From DASWOJ01 sp964242415 (GTDB lineage: Bacteria; Pseudomonadota; Alphaproteobacteria; Acetobacterales; Acetobacteraceae), in contig CAXTAT010000033.1 in the NCBI GenBank assembly GCA_964242415.1, positions 1-60,699 of the forward strand: a stretch of DNA of 60,699 nucleotides, read 5' to 3'. The position numbers and the translations under genes are program-made. The notes below the pieces were generated by a model that made no database searches, was not told the DNA's origin, and was given only the letters and a program-made list of their open reading frames with translations. This document shows, one piece after another, positions 33,616 through 44,436 of the stretch (position 1 is its first letter; each line of letters begins with the position of its first letter).

Positions 33616-34740
33616 ATGAACGACTTCGCCACCGAGGGGGACCTGCCCCCATCGGCTAGTCAGCGCCTGGACACCCCTGCCACCGTTGGCAGCACCACAG
33701 CCCGCAGCACTGGAGCCTGTCCAGGCACGCCAGGCCGGTCCCGTGTGGTCGTCATCACCGGCGCGTCGTCCGGCATCGGGCGGTGCACGGCCGCGCTGTT
33801 CAGCCGCAAGGGATGGCAGGTGGGCCTGATCGCACGGAGCGGGCCGGGCCTGGACGCGCTCCGCCAGGAACTGGCCATGGCCGGCGGCCGCGCGGTCACA
33901 GCCATCGCCGACGTGTCGGACCACGCTGCCCTGGAACGGGCGGCCGGCATCATGGAAGACACGCTCGGGCTGATCGACGTGTGGGTCAACTGCGCCGGGA
34001 ACGGCGTCTATGGCCGCTTCGCCGACGTGCCGGAGCAGGAGTTCCGCGAGGTGACCAACGTCACCTACCTGGGTGCGGTGAACGGCACCCGCGTCGCGCT
34101 GCGCCGCATGCAGCCGCGCGACGCCGGCACCATCGTGAACGTCTGCTCGGCGATCGCCTTCCACGGTATGCCGCTGCTCTCGTCCTACTCCGGGGCCAAG
34201 TACGCCCTGCGCGGCTTCACCAAGGCGTTGCGCTGCGAGCTGCGGCAGGATGGCAGCCGGGTCCAGGTGACCACCATCTACCCGCCGGCCGTCAACACGC
34301 CGTTCTTCAGCCACGCCGCATCGCACATGGCAATGCCGCCGCGGCCGATGTGGCCGGTCTATCAGCCGGAGATCGTCGCCGACAGCATCCATCTCGCGGC
34401 CACGTCGCGCCGGGGGGAGATGCAGGTCGGCGGCGTCACCGTGCTGTTCGCGCTGTGCAGCAGGCTCTTGCCATGGCTGGTGGGCAAGGCGATCCTGCGG
34501 CTCGGTCCCGCCGGGCAGATGACTGACAGCCCCGAGGCGGCGCGTCTGCGGGAACCCACGCTGTTCGCACCCTCCCCTAACCCCTCCGGCGCACGGGGGC
34601 CGTTCAATGCCGGGGCACGCGGGTTCAGCGTGCAGATGTGGGCCGGCCGCCACCGGACGGCCCTGGCCGCAGGTCTTGGGCTGCTCGCCGCCGGCATCCT
34701 GGCGGTGCGGTGGCGCCGCGGCGCGGGCAGGCGCCCGTAA
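33616..34740 (+). CDS. SDR family oxidoreductase with C-terminal membrane segment
   Basis: The protein has 374 residues. The dinucleotide motif T-G-A-S-S-G-I-G-R is near residue 50, N-C-A-G-N near 118, and the active site Ser with Y-S-G-A-K-Y near 195. It is longer than classical SDRs, with ~40 Ser/Thr-rich residues before the Rossmann fold and ~70 after it. The end contains a hydrophobic stretch (A-L-A-A-G-L-G-L-L-A-A-G-I-L-A-V) followed by Arg residues, which would anchor it to the inner membrane. This layout is seen in broad SDRs of unknown substrate. No cofactor preference can be set securely. The 180 bases before it hold no gene I can support. Confidence 0.85.
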   Translation: MNDFATEGDLPPSASQRLDTPATVGSTTARSTGACPGTPGRSRVVVITGASSGIGRCTAALFSRKGWQVGLIARSGPGLDALRQELAMAGGRAVTAIADVSDHAALERAAGIMEDTLGLIDVWVNCAGNGVYGRFADVPEQEFREVTNVTYLGAVNGTRVALRRMQPRDAGTIVNVCSAIAFHGMPLLSSYSGAKYALRGFTKALRCELRQDGSRVQVTTIYPPAVNTPFFSHAASHMAMPPRPMWPVYQPEIVADSIHLAATSRRGEMQVGGVTVLFALCSRLLPWLVGKAILRLGPAGQMTDSPEAARLREPTLFAPSPNPSGARGPFNAGARGFSVQMWAGRHRTALAAGLGLLAAGILAVRWRRGAGRRP

Positions 34741-34806
34741 GCTTCTTCAGGCTGGGTGACACGCGGCGTAGGTGAGGCTGCGGAGGAGCGGGGGCATGGG
34801 ACCAGG

Positions 34807-36114
34807 TTAGTCCTGCAGGTTCTCCCGCAGGGTGCGGCCGGCGTACTCCGTGCGGAACAGGCCGCGGCGCTGCAGCTCCGGCACCACGCCGCGGCAGAAC
34901 TGCTCGAACATGCCGGGGAACGTCGTGGGCGTCACCACGAAACCGTCGCACACCCCGGCCTCGAACAGCTCCTGCAGCCGGTCGGCGATCATGACGGGGG
35001 TGCCGACCAGCTCCCGCCCCTCGGTCCGCCGCACCGCGGCCTGCTTGAAGTTGACGCCCTCGGCCTGCATCACCTGGTCCAGCAGGTCCTTGCTGCCCTG
35101 CATGCCCTGGTTGCCCTGCAACTGCTCCAGCGTGACGCCGGGCTTGAGGCGCGTGAGGTCGGCGCCGACGCCGCTGGAGGTGGTGGCCAGGTTCAGCTCC
35201 GGGTCGATCAGGCTGTTGAGGTAGTCCGCCCGCTCCCGCGCGATGGACGCGGTCTCGCCGAGCACCATCGTCACCGCGGGCAGGATGGCCAGCTCGTGCG
35301 GCGCGCGGCCGTGCGCGGCGAGGCGGGCCTTCATGTCGGCGTAGAAGGCGCGCATCTCGTCCTCGCCGCGCTGGATGGTGAACACCACCTCCGCCCAGCG
35401 GGCTGCGAACTCGCGCCCGCGGTCGGAGCTGCCGGCCTGCATGATGACCGGGCGACCTTGCGGGCTGCGCGGGATCGACAGCGGCCCGCGCGACTTGATC
35501 CAGCGGCCGCTGTAGTTGGCGTAGTGCACCTTCGCCGGGTCGGCCAGCACGCCGGCCTGCTTGTCGCCCACGAAGGCGTCGGCGTCCCAACTGTTCCACA
35601 GGGCGAAGCACGCCTCCAGCACCTCGTCGGCGCGGTCGTAGCGCTGGTCCTTGGGCGGCAGCTCGTCCAGCCCGGCGTTCTGCGCCTCAAGGTCGGTGGC
35701 GGAGGTGACGACGTTCCAGGCGACCCGGCCCTTGCTCATCGCATCCAGCGATCCAAGCCAGCGCGCCAGGTGGTAGGCGGTGTGGAAGCTGGTCGAGAGC
35801 GTGGCGCCCAGGCCCAGGTGCCGGGTGGCCGCCGCCATGACCGGCAGCACGACAGTCGGGTCGAGGAAGCTGATCTGCCCGCCGCGGCGCACGTAGGCGT
35901 CGAAGCTGCCGCCATGCAGGTCGTACAGCCCGAACAGGTCGGCGAAGAAGCAGCCGTCGAACCGTGCGGCCTCCAGCAGGCGGGCGATGTATTCGTAGCG
36001 GCCCGGCTCCAGGATGTCGTCGAGCGTCGATTCCGGATGGCGCCAGCCGCCGACGTGCAGGGCGGTCGGGCCAGTCTTGAGGTAGGCGACGAGGTGCATC
36101 CGGCGCGGGGGCAT
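34807..36114 (-). CDS. LLM class flavin-dependent monooxygenase (NtaA/SnaA/DszA type)
   Basis: The enzyme has 435 residues, a luciferase-like barrel with FMN. Signature segments include the start M-H-L-V-A-Y-L-K-T-G-P-T, the F-F-A-D segment, S-T-S-F-H-T-A-Y-H-L-A-R, and G-R-V-A-W-N-V-V-T-S, all typical of the NtaA/SnaA/DszA branch that oxidises nitrilotriacetate, sulfonates or dibenzothiophene-related substrates with reduced flavin. The P-x-x-x-Q-A-G-S-S-x-x-G motif near 225 is present. No flavin reductase or transporter lies beside it, so the substrate is open. GGAAG lies just before the ATG. Confidence 0.93.
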   Translation of the reverse strand: MPPRRMHLVAYLKTGPTALHVGGWRHPESTLDDILEPGRYEYIARLLEAARFDGCFFADLFGLYDLHGGSFDAYVRRGGQISFLDPTVVLPVMAAATRHLGLGATLSTSFHTAYHLARWLGSLDAMSKGRVAWNVVTSATDLEAQNAGLDELPPKDQRYDRADEVLEACFALWNSWDADAFVGDKQAGVLADPAKVHYANYSGRWIKSRGPLSIPRSPQGRPVIMQAGSSDRGREFAARWAEVVFTIQRGEDEMRAFYADMKARLAAHGRAPHELAILPAVTMVLGETASIARERADYLNSLIDPELNLATTSSGVGADLTRLKPGVTLEQLQGNQGMQGSKDLLDQVMQAEGVNFKQAAVRRTEGRELVGTPVMIADRLQELFEAGVCDGFVVTPTTFPGMFEQFCRGVVPELQRRGLFRTEYAGRTLRENLQD

Positions 36115-36330
36115 CCGCTTCCCTAGCGCGCCAGCCCTGGCGGCTGCAATCGCGCTTGCGGGCCGGGCAGGGCTATGGCGTGAACAGCATGGGGGCTTCG
36201 ACGGACGGCAAATGGACCAGTGAAGCTCCGGGTTGGGTCAGATTGGCGGCAGACAGCCTCCCGCAGCCACCGGCCAAGGAACGGCGGCCATGCGAAAACG
36301 TTCTGTCGGCCCCGTTCCATGGAGTCCCTG

Positions 36331-36810
36331 ATGGCAGGCTGGACCAGAGCGCTGCGTTTCGCCCTAACCTCCGGCGCCGTCGCCAGCGCGACATCGACCG
36401 CTGCCCTGGCGCTGCTCGCGCGGGCAGAGGGCCGGGGCGCCCTTCAGCCGGTCAACTCCACAAGCCACTGGAGGAACGGGGAGCAGGCTGCCTCGTTCAA
36501 GAGAGCCGACCTTGCCCACACGGGGGTCGGGTATGCGACGCATCATGCGGCGACCGTGTTCTGGGCCGTGCTGTTTGAGCGATGGGTGGGTGCGCGCCGT
36601 CCGTTTGGCGCCCTGGCCCTGTTGCCGGACGCGCTGGCCCTGTCGGCCATCGCCGCGGCCGTCGATTACGGCGCGACGCCCAAGCGGTTTACGCCGGGGT
36701 GGGAGTTCGTGCTGTCGAAGCGGTCCATGGCGGTTGCCTACCTCGCGATGGCAGCCGGGTTGGCAGCAGGGGCATCATGGAACCGTCATGCCGAGCCTAA
36801 CATGCGATAA
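36331..36810 (+). CDS. integral membrane protein of unknown function
   Basis: The predicted protein has 159 residues with about four hydrophobic segments. It contains A-L-Q-P-V-N-S-T-S-H-W-R near residue 37 and G-V-G-Y-A-T-H-H-A-A-T-V-F-W-A near 65, a pattern I have seen in small uncharacterised proteobacterial membrane proteins. The conserved His pairs are on helix boundaries. The start at 36331 is 6 bases after GGAG; ATG 36319 is 4 codons upstream and also possible. It has no operon partner: the LLM gene is divergent. Confidence 0.65.
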   Translation: MAGWTRALRFALTSGAVASATSTAALALLARAEGRGALQPVNSTSHWRNGEQAASFKRADLAHTGVGYATHHAATVFWAVLFERWVGARRPFGALALLPDALALSAIAAAVDYGATPKRFTPGWEFVLSKRSMAVAYLAMAAGLAAGASWNRHAEPNMR

Positions 36811-36884
36811 GCCTGCACTCCACGAAACGGGCTGCCCTGAAACCAACCGCCCCTGACCCAGACCGTTGCCTTGCCGGGCCATGC

Positions 36885-36980
36885 CGTCATTGCGAGCCGG
36901 CTTCGGCGTGGCAATCCAGAAGGCAAGTGCCACGCCCGCCGCCCTGGATTGCCACGCCGCACGCGCGGCTCGCAATGACG
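36885..36980. repeat. REP-like palindromic element, copy 2
   Basis: The element is a close relative of the one at 32017, starting CGTCATTGCGAGCCGGCTTC and ending GCTCGCAATGACG, with the inner pair GGCAATCCAG and CTGGATTGCC. It lies between the convergent membrane protein gene and the dioxygenase gene, where it could act as a two-way transcription end. Confidence 0.85.
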
Positions 36981-37019
36981 GCATCCCCGCGCCAGTCAGC
37001 CCCACAGGCGGGCGCGCTC

Positions 37020-38000
37020 CTACCCCGTCGTCCCCTGCAGGTGGTCATACGTCGCCGTCAGCCGCTGCGTCAGGTAAGCCCCCGCCGTGATCGGCGCATA
37101 CCGCGCCCGCTCCCCCGGTGCGAGGCAGGTCGGCAGCGCCTCCACCACCGCATCCGGGTGCGCGTCGCCGAAGAACGCCACCGAGTAACGCTCCGCCGCC
37201 GGCCGCAGCACCCGGTGCGGCGTGGACACGTACACGTCGTTCGTCCACCGCATCAGGCAGTCCGCGATGTTGCACACGAATGCCCCCTCCACGTGCGGCG
37301 CATCCAGCCAGGCCCCGTCCCGCCGCCGCACCTGCAGCCCCGCCACCCCGTCCGTCGCCAGCACCGTCAGGTTGCCGTAATCCGTGTGCTCCCCAGCGCC
37401 CAGCTCCCCCGCCGCATCCCCTGAAGCCGCATCCCCCGAAGCCGGCGGCCCCGCCGGATAGTGCAGCAGCCGCAGCGTGGACGCCGACCGCGCGAGCTTG
37501 TCGGCAAAGAACCTCTCCTCCACCCCCAAATCCAACGCAAACCCCCGGTGGACATCCTCCTGCAGCCGCTCGCAGGCCGCATAGTACGCCAGCAGCGTCC
37601 CCCGCAGCCCCGGCACCGGCGGCCACAGGTTCGGCCCACGGAACGGGGCGCCCGCCAGCACCTCCGGGTCATCCGCCGGCAGCTCCAGCCCGATGTTGAA
37701 CGCCTCTTTCTGGTCCGCAGCCGCCGTTTCATCCAGCCGCTCGGTGCCGAACCCGACGTAGCCGCGGTTGTGCGGCGACAGCTTGACCGACACCTGCTCC
37801 TTCTCCGCCGCCGGCAGCGCGAACAGCCGGGCGGCGGCGGCGAACACCTCGGCGCGCAGCAGGTCCGGGATGCCGTGCCCGGTGACGTAGAAGAACCCGA
37901 CTTCCCGGCACGCCCGCCCCAGCTCCGCCGCCACGGCCCGGCGGGCCTCCGGCTCCGTGGCCCGCAGGCCGGACACGTCGATGACCGGGATACCGTCCAT
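37020..38000 (-). CDS. isopenicillin N synthase-like 2-oxoglutarate/Fe(II) dioxygenase
   Basis: The enzyme has 326 residues. The N-terminal half reads I-P-V-I-D-V-S-G-L then G-F-F-Y-V-T-G-H-G-I-P, typical of this family. The iron ligands are His and Asp in E-H-T-D-Y-G and His in S-T-P-H-R-V; R-Y-S-V-A-F-F supplies the Arg/Ser that bind the 2-oxoglutarate carboxylate. A low-complexity insert (S-G-D-A-A-S-G-D-A-A-G-E) sits just before the first His. ATG 38000 follows AGAGG by 6 bases, so it is preferred to ATG 38006. The gene lies 9 bases after the permease stop in a BMP-type nucleoside importer operon and may oxidise a nucleobase or related compound. Confidence 0.9.
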   Translation of the reverse strand: MDGIPVIDVSGLRATEPEARRAVAAELGRACREVGFFYVTGHGIPDLLRAEVFAAAARLFALPAAEKEQVSVKLSPHNRGYVGFGTERLDETAAADQKEAFNIGLELPADDPEVLAGAPFRGPNLWPPVPGLRGTLLAYYAACERLQEDVHRGFALDLGVEERFFADKLARSASTLRLLHYPAGPPASGDAASGDAAGELGAGEHTDYGNLTVLATDGVAGLQVRRRDGAWLDAPHVEGAFVCNIADCLMRWTNDVYVSTPHRVLRPAAERYSVAFFGDAHPDAVVEALPTCLAPGERARYAPITAGAYLTQRLTATYDHLQGTTG

Positions 38001-38009
38001 GCTCATCCT

Positions 38010-38948
38010 CTAGCGTTCGTCACGAAAATACGGCAGTCCCAGCGCCGCCGGGGCGACCAGCCGCCGCCCCACCCGCCCCGCCAGCAGCGCCGGCACGATC
38101 ATGCAGGCAATGGTGCCGAGATACGGCAGCATCGACAGGAAGGCCGGCGGCACCGGCCAGTTGCGCGCCTGCCCCACGAAGCCCAGCGCCGTGATGACGC
38201 CGAACAGGAACGCTCCCAGCGTCGCGTTCAGCGGCCGGAACCCGGCAAAGATCACCAGCGCCACCGCGATCCAGCCGCGCCCCCCGGTGATCCCGTCCGA
38301 CCACGACGGCACGAACGCCAGCGTCAGATAGGCCCCCGCCGCCCCCGCCAGCCCGGCCCCCGCCACCACGTAGCCGAAGCGCAGCAGCCCCACCTTGACG
38401 CCCGCCGCGTCGGCCGCCGACGGGTTCTCGCCCACCGCGCGCAGGTTCATGCCGTGCCGGGTGCGGTACAGCAGCCAGTGCAGCGCCAGCGGCAGCACGA
38501 TCCAGATGACGTAAACCAGCGGGTTCTGCGAGAACACCGCCCGTCCCAGCACCGGCAGGTCCGACAGCCCCGGGATGGTGACGCCGCCGAACACCGCCCG
38601 CGCCGGCTGGCCGGAGTAGCCCCGTCCCGCCGCCGCCGCCAGCCCGGAGCCGGCGATGGTCAGCGCCAGCCCGCACAGCGTCTGGTTCGCCCGCAGCAGA
38701 ACCACCGCGCCCGCGAACCCGGCGCCGAACACCGCCCCCACCAGCACCGCCGCCCCCAGCCCGACCAGCGGCGGCGCGCCATGCGCCACCACGATGATCC
38801 CCGTGACGCCGCCGAGCGCGAACAGCCCCTCCAGCCCCAGGTTGAACACCCCGACGCGCTCGGCCAGCACCTCTCCCAACGCGCCCAGCACCAGCACCCC
38901 GCCGGCCAGCAGGGCGGTGGACAGCACGCCGGTCAACAGGTCGATCAT
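38010..38948 (-). CDS. BMP-type ABC transporter permease, second subunit
   Basis: The protein has 312 residues and about nine hydrophobic segments. It starts M-I-D-L-L-T-G-V-L-S-T-A-L-L-A-G and has E-R-V-G-V-F-N-L-G-L-E-G-L-F-A-L-G, the conserved motif of permeases partnered with BMP/Med lipoprotein-type binding proteins (nucleoside, purine or related ligands). G-M-N-L-R-A-V-G-E-N-P-x-A-A-D-A-A-G near 175 is the coupling-helix region. It follows the first permease after a 136-base gap that holds a REP-like element. Confidence 0.92.
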   Translation of the reverse strand: MIDLLTGVLSTALLAGGVLVLGALGEVLAERVGVFNLGLEGLFALGGVTGIIVVAHGAPPLVGLGAAVLVGAVFGAGFAGAVVLLRANQTLCGLALTIAGSGLAAAAGRGYSGQPARAVFGGVTIPGLSDLPVLGRAVFSQNPLVYVIWIVLPLALHWLLYRTRHGMNLRAVGENPSAADAAGVKVGLLRFGYVVAGAGLAGAAGAYLTLAFVPSWSDGITGGRGWIAVALVIFAGFRPLNATLGAFLFGVITALGFVGQARNWPVPPAFLSMLPYLGTIACMIVPALLAGRVGRRLVAPAALGLPYFRDER

Positions 38949-38961
38949 GGCCCCTCCACCC

Positions 38962-39059
38962 CGTCATTGCGACCCAGCTTCGGCGCGGCAGTCCAGGGGC
39001 GGTGAGGACTGCGCAGGCGACCCCTGGATTGCCACGCCGCACGCACGGCTCGCAATGAC
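38962..39059. repeat. REP-like palindromic element, copy 3
   Basis: A diverged copy of the element at 32017 and 36885, running from CGTCATTGCGACC to GCTCGCAATGACA, with the same outer and inner arms. It lies between two permease genes of one transporter operon, so it may lower or tune expression of the distal genes. Confidence 0.8.
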
Positions 39060-39084
39060 AGGTCTGGGCAGGAGAGGGCCGGCG

Positions 39085-40139
39085 TCATTCCGCCGCCGCC
39101 GCCGAGCGCACCGCCCGGGGCAGGCGGTAGTAGGCGATGCGCTCCCCCATGGCGGTGAACAGCAGCACCAGCCCCGTCAGCGCCAGCACCTCGTAGTTCG
39201 ACACGCCATACGCCTGCAGCACCGTGCCCGCGTTCAGGATCAGCGCCATCAGCAGCGCCGCCGGCAGCACCGCCACCGGCACGCCCCCCGCCAGCACCGC
39301 CACCATGATGCCGAGGTAGCCGTAGTTGTTGCTGATGCCGCCCTGCAGCCGGTGCACGGTCCCCACCACCTCCAGCATCCCCGCCAGCCCCGCCAGCCCG
39401 CCCGACAGCAGCAGCACCTGCACCAGCCGCCGCCGCACCGGGATGCCCGCATAATGCGCCGCGTGCCGGTTGGCCCCGGCCAACCGCACCTCGTAGCCCC
39501 AGGGCGTATAGGCGAACAGCACCGCCATCACGCCGACCATGGCGACCGACACCCCCAGCCCCCAATGCAGGTCGTCCAGCAGCGGCGGCAGGTCGTAGGG
39601 GATGCGGCCGCTGGCGGAGGTGACGATCTGCGCCGGGTCCCGCATCGGCCCCGTGCACAAGTAGTTCACCAGCAGCACCGCGACGAAGTTGAGCAGCAGC
39701 GTCGTGATGATCTCGTTGACCGCCAGGTAGGCCCGCGCCAGCGCCGGCACCAGCACCCAGGCCGCCCCGCCCGCCATCCCCGCCGCCCCCATCAGCACCA
39801 GCATGACGGGATACGGCGCCTGCACATTCAGCCCCGCGAGGGTCGCAGCGATCGCCCCGGCATAGAACTGCCCCTCGCCGCCGATGTTCCACAGCCCGAT
39901 CCGCAGCGCGATCGCCGCCGCCAGCCCGGTCAGCATCAGCGGCGACAGCAGCAGCCCCAGGTCCTCCAGCCCGAACTCGCTGCCGAGCGAGCTGCTCACC
40001 ACCGTCCCGGCCAGCATCGGCACGTCATACCCGGCCAGCGCGAACACCGCCCCGCCGACCAGCAGCGCCGCCGCGACCGACAGCACGCGCGTCGCCACGA
40101 CCGTCCAGGGACCGATGGCGGACACCCGCTGCAGCCGCA

Positions 40140-40140
<1 letters not shown>
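39085..40140 (-). CDS. BMP-type ABC transporter permease, first subunit
   Basis: The protein has 351 residues with eight or more membrane segments. It contains L-R-I-G-L-W-N-I-G-G-E-G-Q-F-Y-A-G-A, the hallmark of this permease family, and V-N-E-I-I-T-T-L-L-L-N-F-V-A-V-L-L before the coupling region G-A-N-R-H-A-A-H-Y-A-G-I. It starts at an ATG that overlaps the ATPase stop by one base (TGATG). With the second permease, the double ATPase and the binding protein it forms a complete importer. Confidence 0.92.
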
Positions 40141-41660
<1,520 letters not shown>

Positions 41661-41667
41661 GCAGGCG

Positions 41668-42789
41668 TTACGCGCCCCGCAGGCCGGATACGCCCGCGAT
41701 GGGCCAGTCCCAGTTGTACAGCTCCATCTCGGTCATCGCCTTGCCCGCGGGGACGCGGACCTTGCCGCCGGCGTCCTTGATCTCGCCGACGAAGGGGCTG
41801 TAGCCGCCGAGCATCTTCGTGCGCACGGCGTCGGCCTGAGCCTGCACCGGGCCGGGCACGTTCTCGCCCCAGGCATCGCGGTCCACGCCCTGGCCCATGT
41901 CCAGCAGCACCGCCTGGCCCCCCTGCCAGGTGCCGCCGAGCCGGGACTTGACCTGGCTGACGTAGAACTTGTCCCAATCGACCACGATGCTGCTGATGTA
42001 CGACTTCGGGCCATAGCGCCGCACGTCGGTGTTCCACATCACCGCCGGCACGCCGCGCTTCTCGGCCACCTGCAGGTACGCGGCCTCGTCCATCACGCCG
42101 AACAGCACGTCGCAGCCGTTGTCGATCAGCGCGGTGCCGGCCTGCGCCGCCGCCTGCGGGTCGAACCAGGAGTTAATGACGATCACCTGCATCGTCGCCC
42201 CAGGGTGCACGGACTGCGCGCCCATTAGGAAGGCGTTGACGCCGCAGTACACCGTCGGCACCGGCATGGAGCCGACGTAGCCCAGCTTGCCCGTCCTGCT
42301 CATCAGGCCCGCCGCCACGCCGGCCACGTAGGAGGGGAACCAGTGCTTGACGTAGTACCAGCCGCGGTTGGCCGCCACCGTGTGGCCGTTGCACTCCATC
42401 CAGGCAACGTTGGGCGCCTTGTCGGACACGCCGTGCAGCAGGTCGCCGTACTCGGAGGACAGGAACACCATGTTGGCGCCCTGCGCCACAAACTGCCGGA
42501 AGATGCGCGGCGCGTCGGCCGAGTAGGGGATGCTCTCGACTTCCAGGTACTTGGCCTGCGGGTAGGCCGCCTTGACCGCCAGCAGGCCCTTGTGGTGCGA
42601 GTAGCTCCAGCCCTCGTCCGAGATCGGCCCGACATGGCCGAAGGCGATCACCGCCTGCTCGGGCTTCAGGGCGGCGAAGCCCGCGGCCTGCGCCGGGCGG
42701 ACCAGGCCGGGCGTCAGGGACGATGCCGCGGCCAATCCGCCGGCCTGCAGCAGGCGGCGCCGGGGCAAATGCTTGGTTGGGTGATCCAT
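41668..42789 (-). CDS. BMP family ABC transporter substrate-binding protein
   Basis: The protein has 373 residues. The N-terminus R-R-R-L-L-Q-A-G-G-L-A-A-A-S-S with a twin Arg suggests Tat export, then A-Q-A-A. The mature start A-V-I-A-F-G-H-V-G-P-I-S-D-E-G-W-S-Y is typical of this family, which includes purine nucleoside and purine or oxypurine receptors. It is the first gene of the leftward importer operon, with the dioxygenase at its end. The 290-base gap upstream carries the divergent promoters shared with the deaminase at 43081. Confidence 0.92.
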   Translation of the reverse strand: MDHPTKHLPRRRLLQAGGLAAASSLTPGLVRPAQAAGFAALKPEQAVIAFGHVGPISDEGWSYSHHKGLLAVKAAYPQAKYLEVESIPYSADAPRIFRQFVAQGANMVFLSSEYGDLLHGVSDKAPNVAWMECNGHTVAANRGWYYVKHWFPSYVAGVAAGLMSRTGKLGYVGSMPVPTVYCGVNAFLMGAQSVHPGATMQVIVINSWFDPQAAAQAGTALIDNGCDVLFGVMDEAAYLQVAEKRGVPAVMWNTDVRRYGPKSYISSIVVDWDKFYVSQVKSRLGGTWQGGQAVLLDMGQGVDRDAWGENVPGPVQAQADAVRTKMLGGYSPFVGEIKDAGGKVRVPAGKAMTEMELYNWDWPIAGVSGLRGA

Positions 42790-43080
42790 GTTCGCGGCTC
42801 CACCAGCGGCGGCACCATGCCTGCCTCAAGGGAAGTTGATAGCACGTTGCGTGCCAGGCAGGGCGTCAGCAGGTGACCGCAGCGACGGGTGGGCCGTCTA
42901 GCGGGCCGGGACCGGTCCTGGACGCCGTCCACCCCCCGAAGATCGTAACGGTCCTGCCGCCGGAATGGGCATTGCATGGCCGCATCGCACGCCGTCTGGG
43001 CGTCGCCCGCAGCCGTCACACCGTGCGGGCACTGCCCGCAGGCATCATACCCGCAGCCACCACACCAGAAGGACCAGCCC

Positions 43081-44436
43081 ATGCGCCAACTGCTCACCGC
43101 CGACCATATCCTGACCATGGCGCCGGGCAATCCCGTCCTGGCAGACGGCGCCATCCTGATCGAGGACAGCCGCATCGCCGCCATCGGCCCGCGCGCCGAG
43201 ATCGAACCGATGGCCGCAGACGCCGCGCACCGGGCCTTGCCGGATCACCTGGTCATGCCCGGCCTGATCAACGCGCACTGCCATTCGGGCCTGCTGCGCG
43301 GCACCGCGGAGGGGCTGCAGGTCTGGGACTGGCTTAAAACCTACATCAACCCGATGCACCGGGTCCTGCACCCCTCCGAGGCGGAGGCGGCGTCCTGGCT
43401 ATGCTACGCGGAATCCGTGCTGTCGGGCACCACGACCGTCGTGGATATGTGGCGCTTCATGGACGGCAGCGCCCGGGCGGCGGAAAGCATCGGCAACCGC
43501 CTGGTGATGGTGCCCTACGTCGGCGCCCACCCGGACTACAACTACTTCGACAGCCTGGACGACAACGAGGCGCTGCTGGAACGCTGGCACGGCCGGCGGG
43601 ACGGCCGCATCCAGGCGTGGGTCGGCCTGGAGCACCTGTTCTATACCGACCCCGCCGGCCAGCGCCGCGCCGCCGACCTGGCCCGGCGGTTCGGCACCGG
43701 CCTCAGCACCCACATCGCCGAGGCGCAGGGGGAGGTCGCAGCCGTGCAGGACCTGTATGGCTGCCGCCCGGTGCAGGCGCTGGAGCGGCTCGGCCTGCTG
43801 CAGTCCCGCACCCTGCTGGCGCACTGCATCTGGCTGGACGACGAGGACATCCGCATCATCGCCCGCACCGGCACGGCCGTCTCGCACAACCCGGTCAGCA
43901 ACATGAAGCTCGCCAGCGGGGCCGCCCGCACGGTGGACCTGCTGGCCGCCGGCATCGCCGTGGGCCTGGGCACGGACGGCGAGAAGGAGAACAACAACTT
44001 CGATATGTTCGAGGAAATGAAGGGTGCCTCCCTGCTGGCGAAGCTGAGCCGGCTGGATGCGACCGCGCTGGGTGCCTGGGACGCGCTGCGGATGGCCACC
44101 ATCGAGGGCGCGCGTGCCATCGGGCAAGAGGACCGGATCGGCTCGCTGGAGGTCGGCAAGCAAGCGGACCTGATTGCCATCCGCACCGATACGCCGCGCA
44201 TGACGCCGCTGTTCGGCGACGGCCCCTGGGCGAACCTGCACCACAACCTGGTCCATGCGGTGCGTGGCAGCGACGTGGCGCTGACGATGGTGGCGGGGCA
44301 GGTCCTGGTCGAGGACGGGGTGCTGCGGACGGCGGACCTGCGGGCCATCATCGCCGAGGCCCGGCGCGCGGCCCCGCCGTTGTTCGCGCGCCGGGCCGCC
44401 TATTTGGCCGGACAGGACCAGGCGTCACGGCCCTAG
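43081..44436 (+). CDS. amidohydrolase-family aminohydrolase (deaminase)
   Basis: The enzyme has 451 residues, a metal-dependent TIM barrel of the ATZ/TRZ/SsnA-like deaminase group. The ligand set is present: N-A-H-C-H-S-G (HxH) near residue 65, S-T-H-I-A-E near 218, L-L-A-H-C-I-W near 255 and G-L-G-T-D-G near 300. Substrates in this group are purines, pyrimidines, triazines and related N-heterocycles. ATG 43081 follows GAAGGA; an upstream frame to 42976 is unlikely. It is divergent from a BMP-type importer, which supports a nucleobase-like substrate. It converges on the TetR gene with a 4-base overlap. Confidence 0.9.
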   Translation: MRQLLTADHILTMAPGNPVLADGAILIEDSRIAAIGPRAEIEPMAADAAHRALPDHLVMPGLINAHCHSGLLRGTAEGLQVWDWLKTYINPMHRVLHPSEAEAASWLCYAESVLSGTTTVVDMWRFMDGSARAAESIGNRLVMVPYVGAHPDYNYFDSLDDNEALLERWHGRRDGRIQAWVGLEHLFYTDPAGQRRAADLARRFGTGLSTHIAEAQGEVAAVQDLYGCRPVQALERLGLLQSRTLLAHCIWLDDEDIRIIARTGTAVSHNPVSNMKLASGAARTVDLLAAGIAVGLGTDGEKENNNFDMFEEMKGASLLAKLSRLDATALGAWDALRMATIEGARAIGQEDRIGSLEVGKQADLIAIRTDTPRMTPLFGDGPWANLHHNLVHAVRGSDVALTMVAGQVLVEDGVLRTADLRAIIAEARRAAPPLFARRAAYLAGQDQASRP

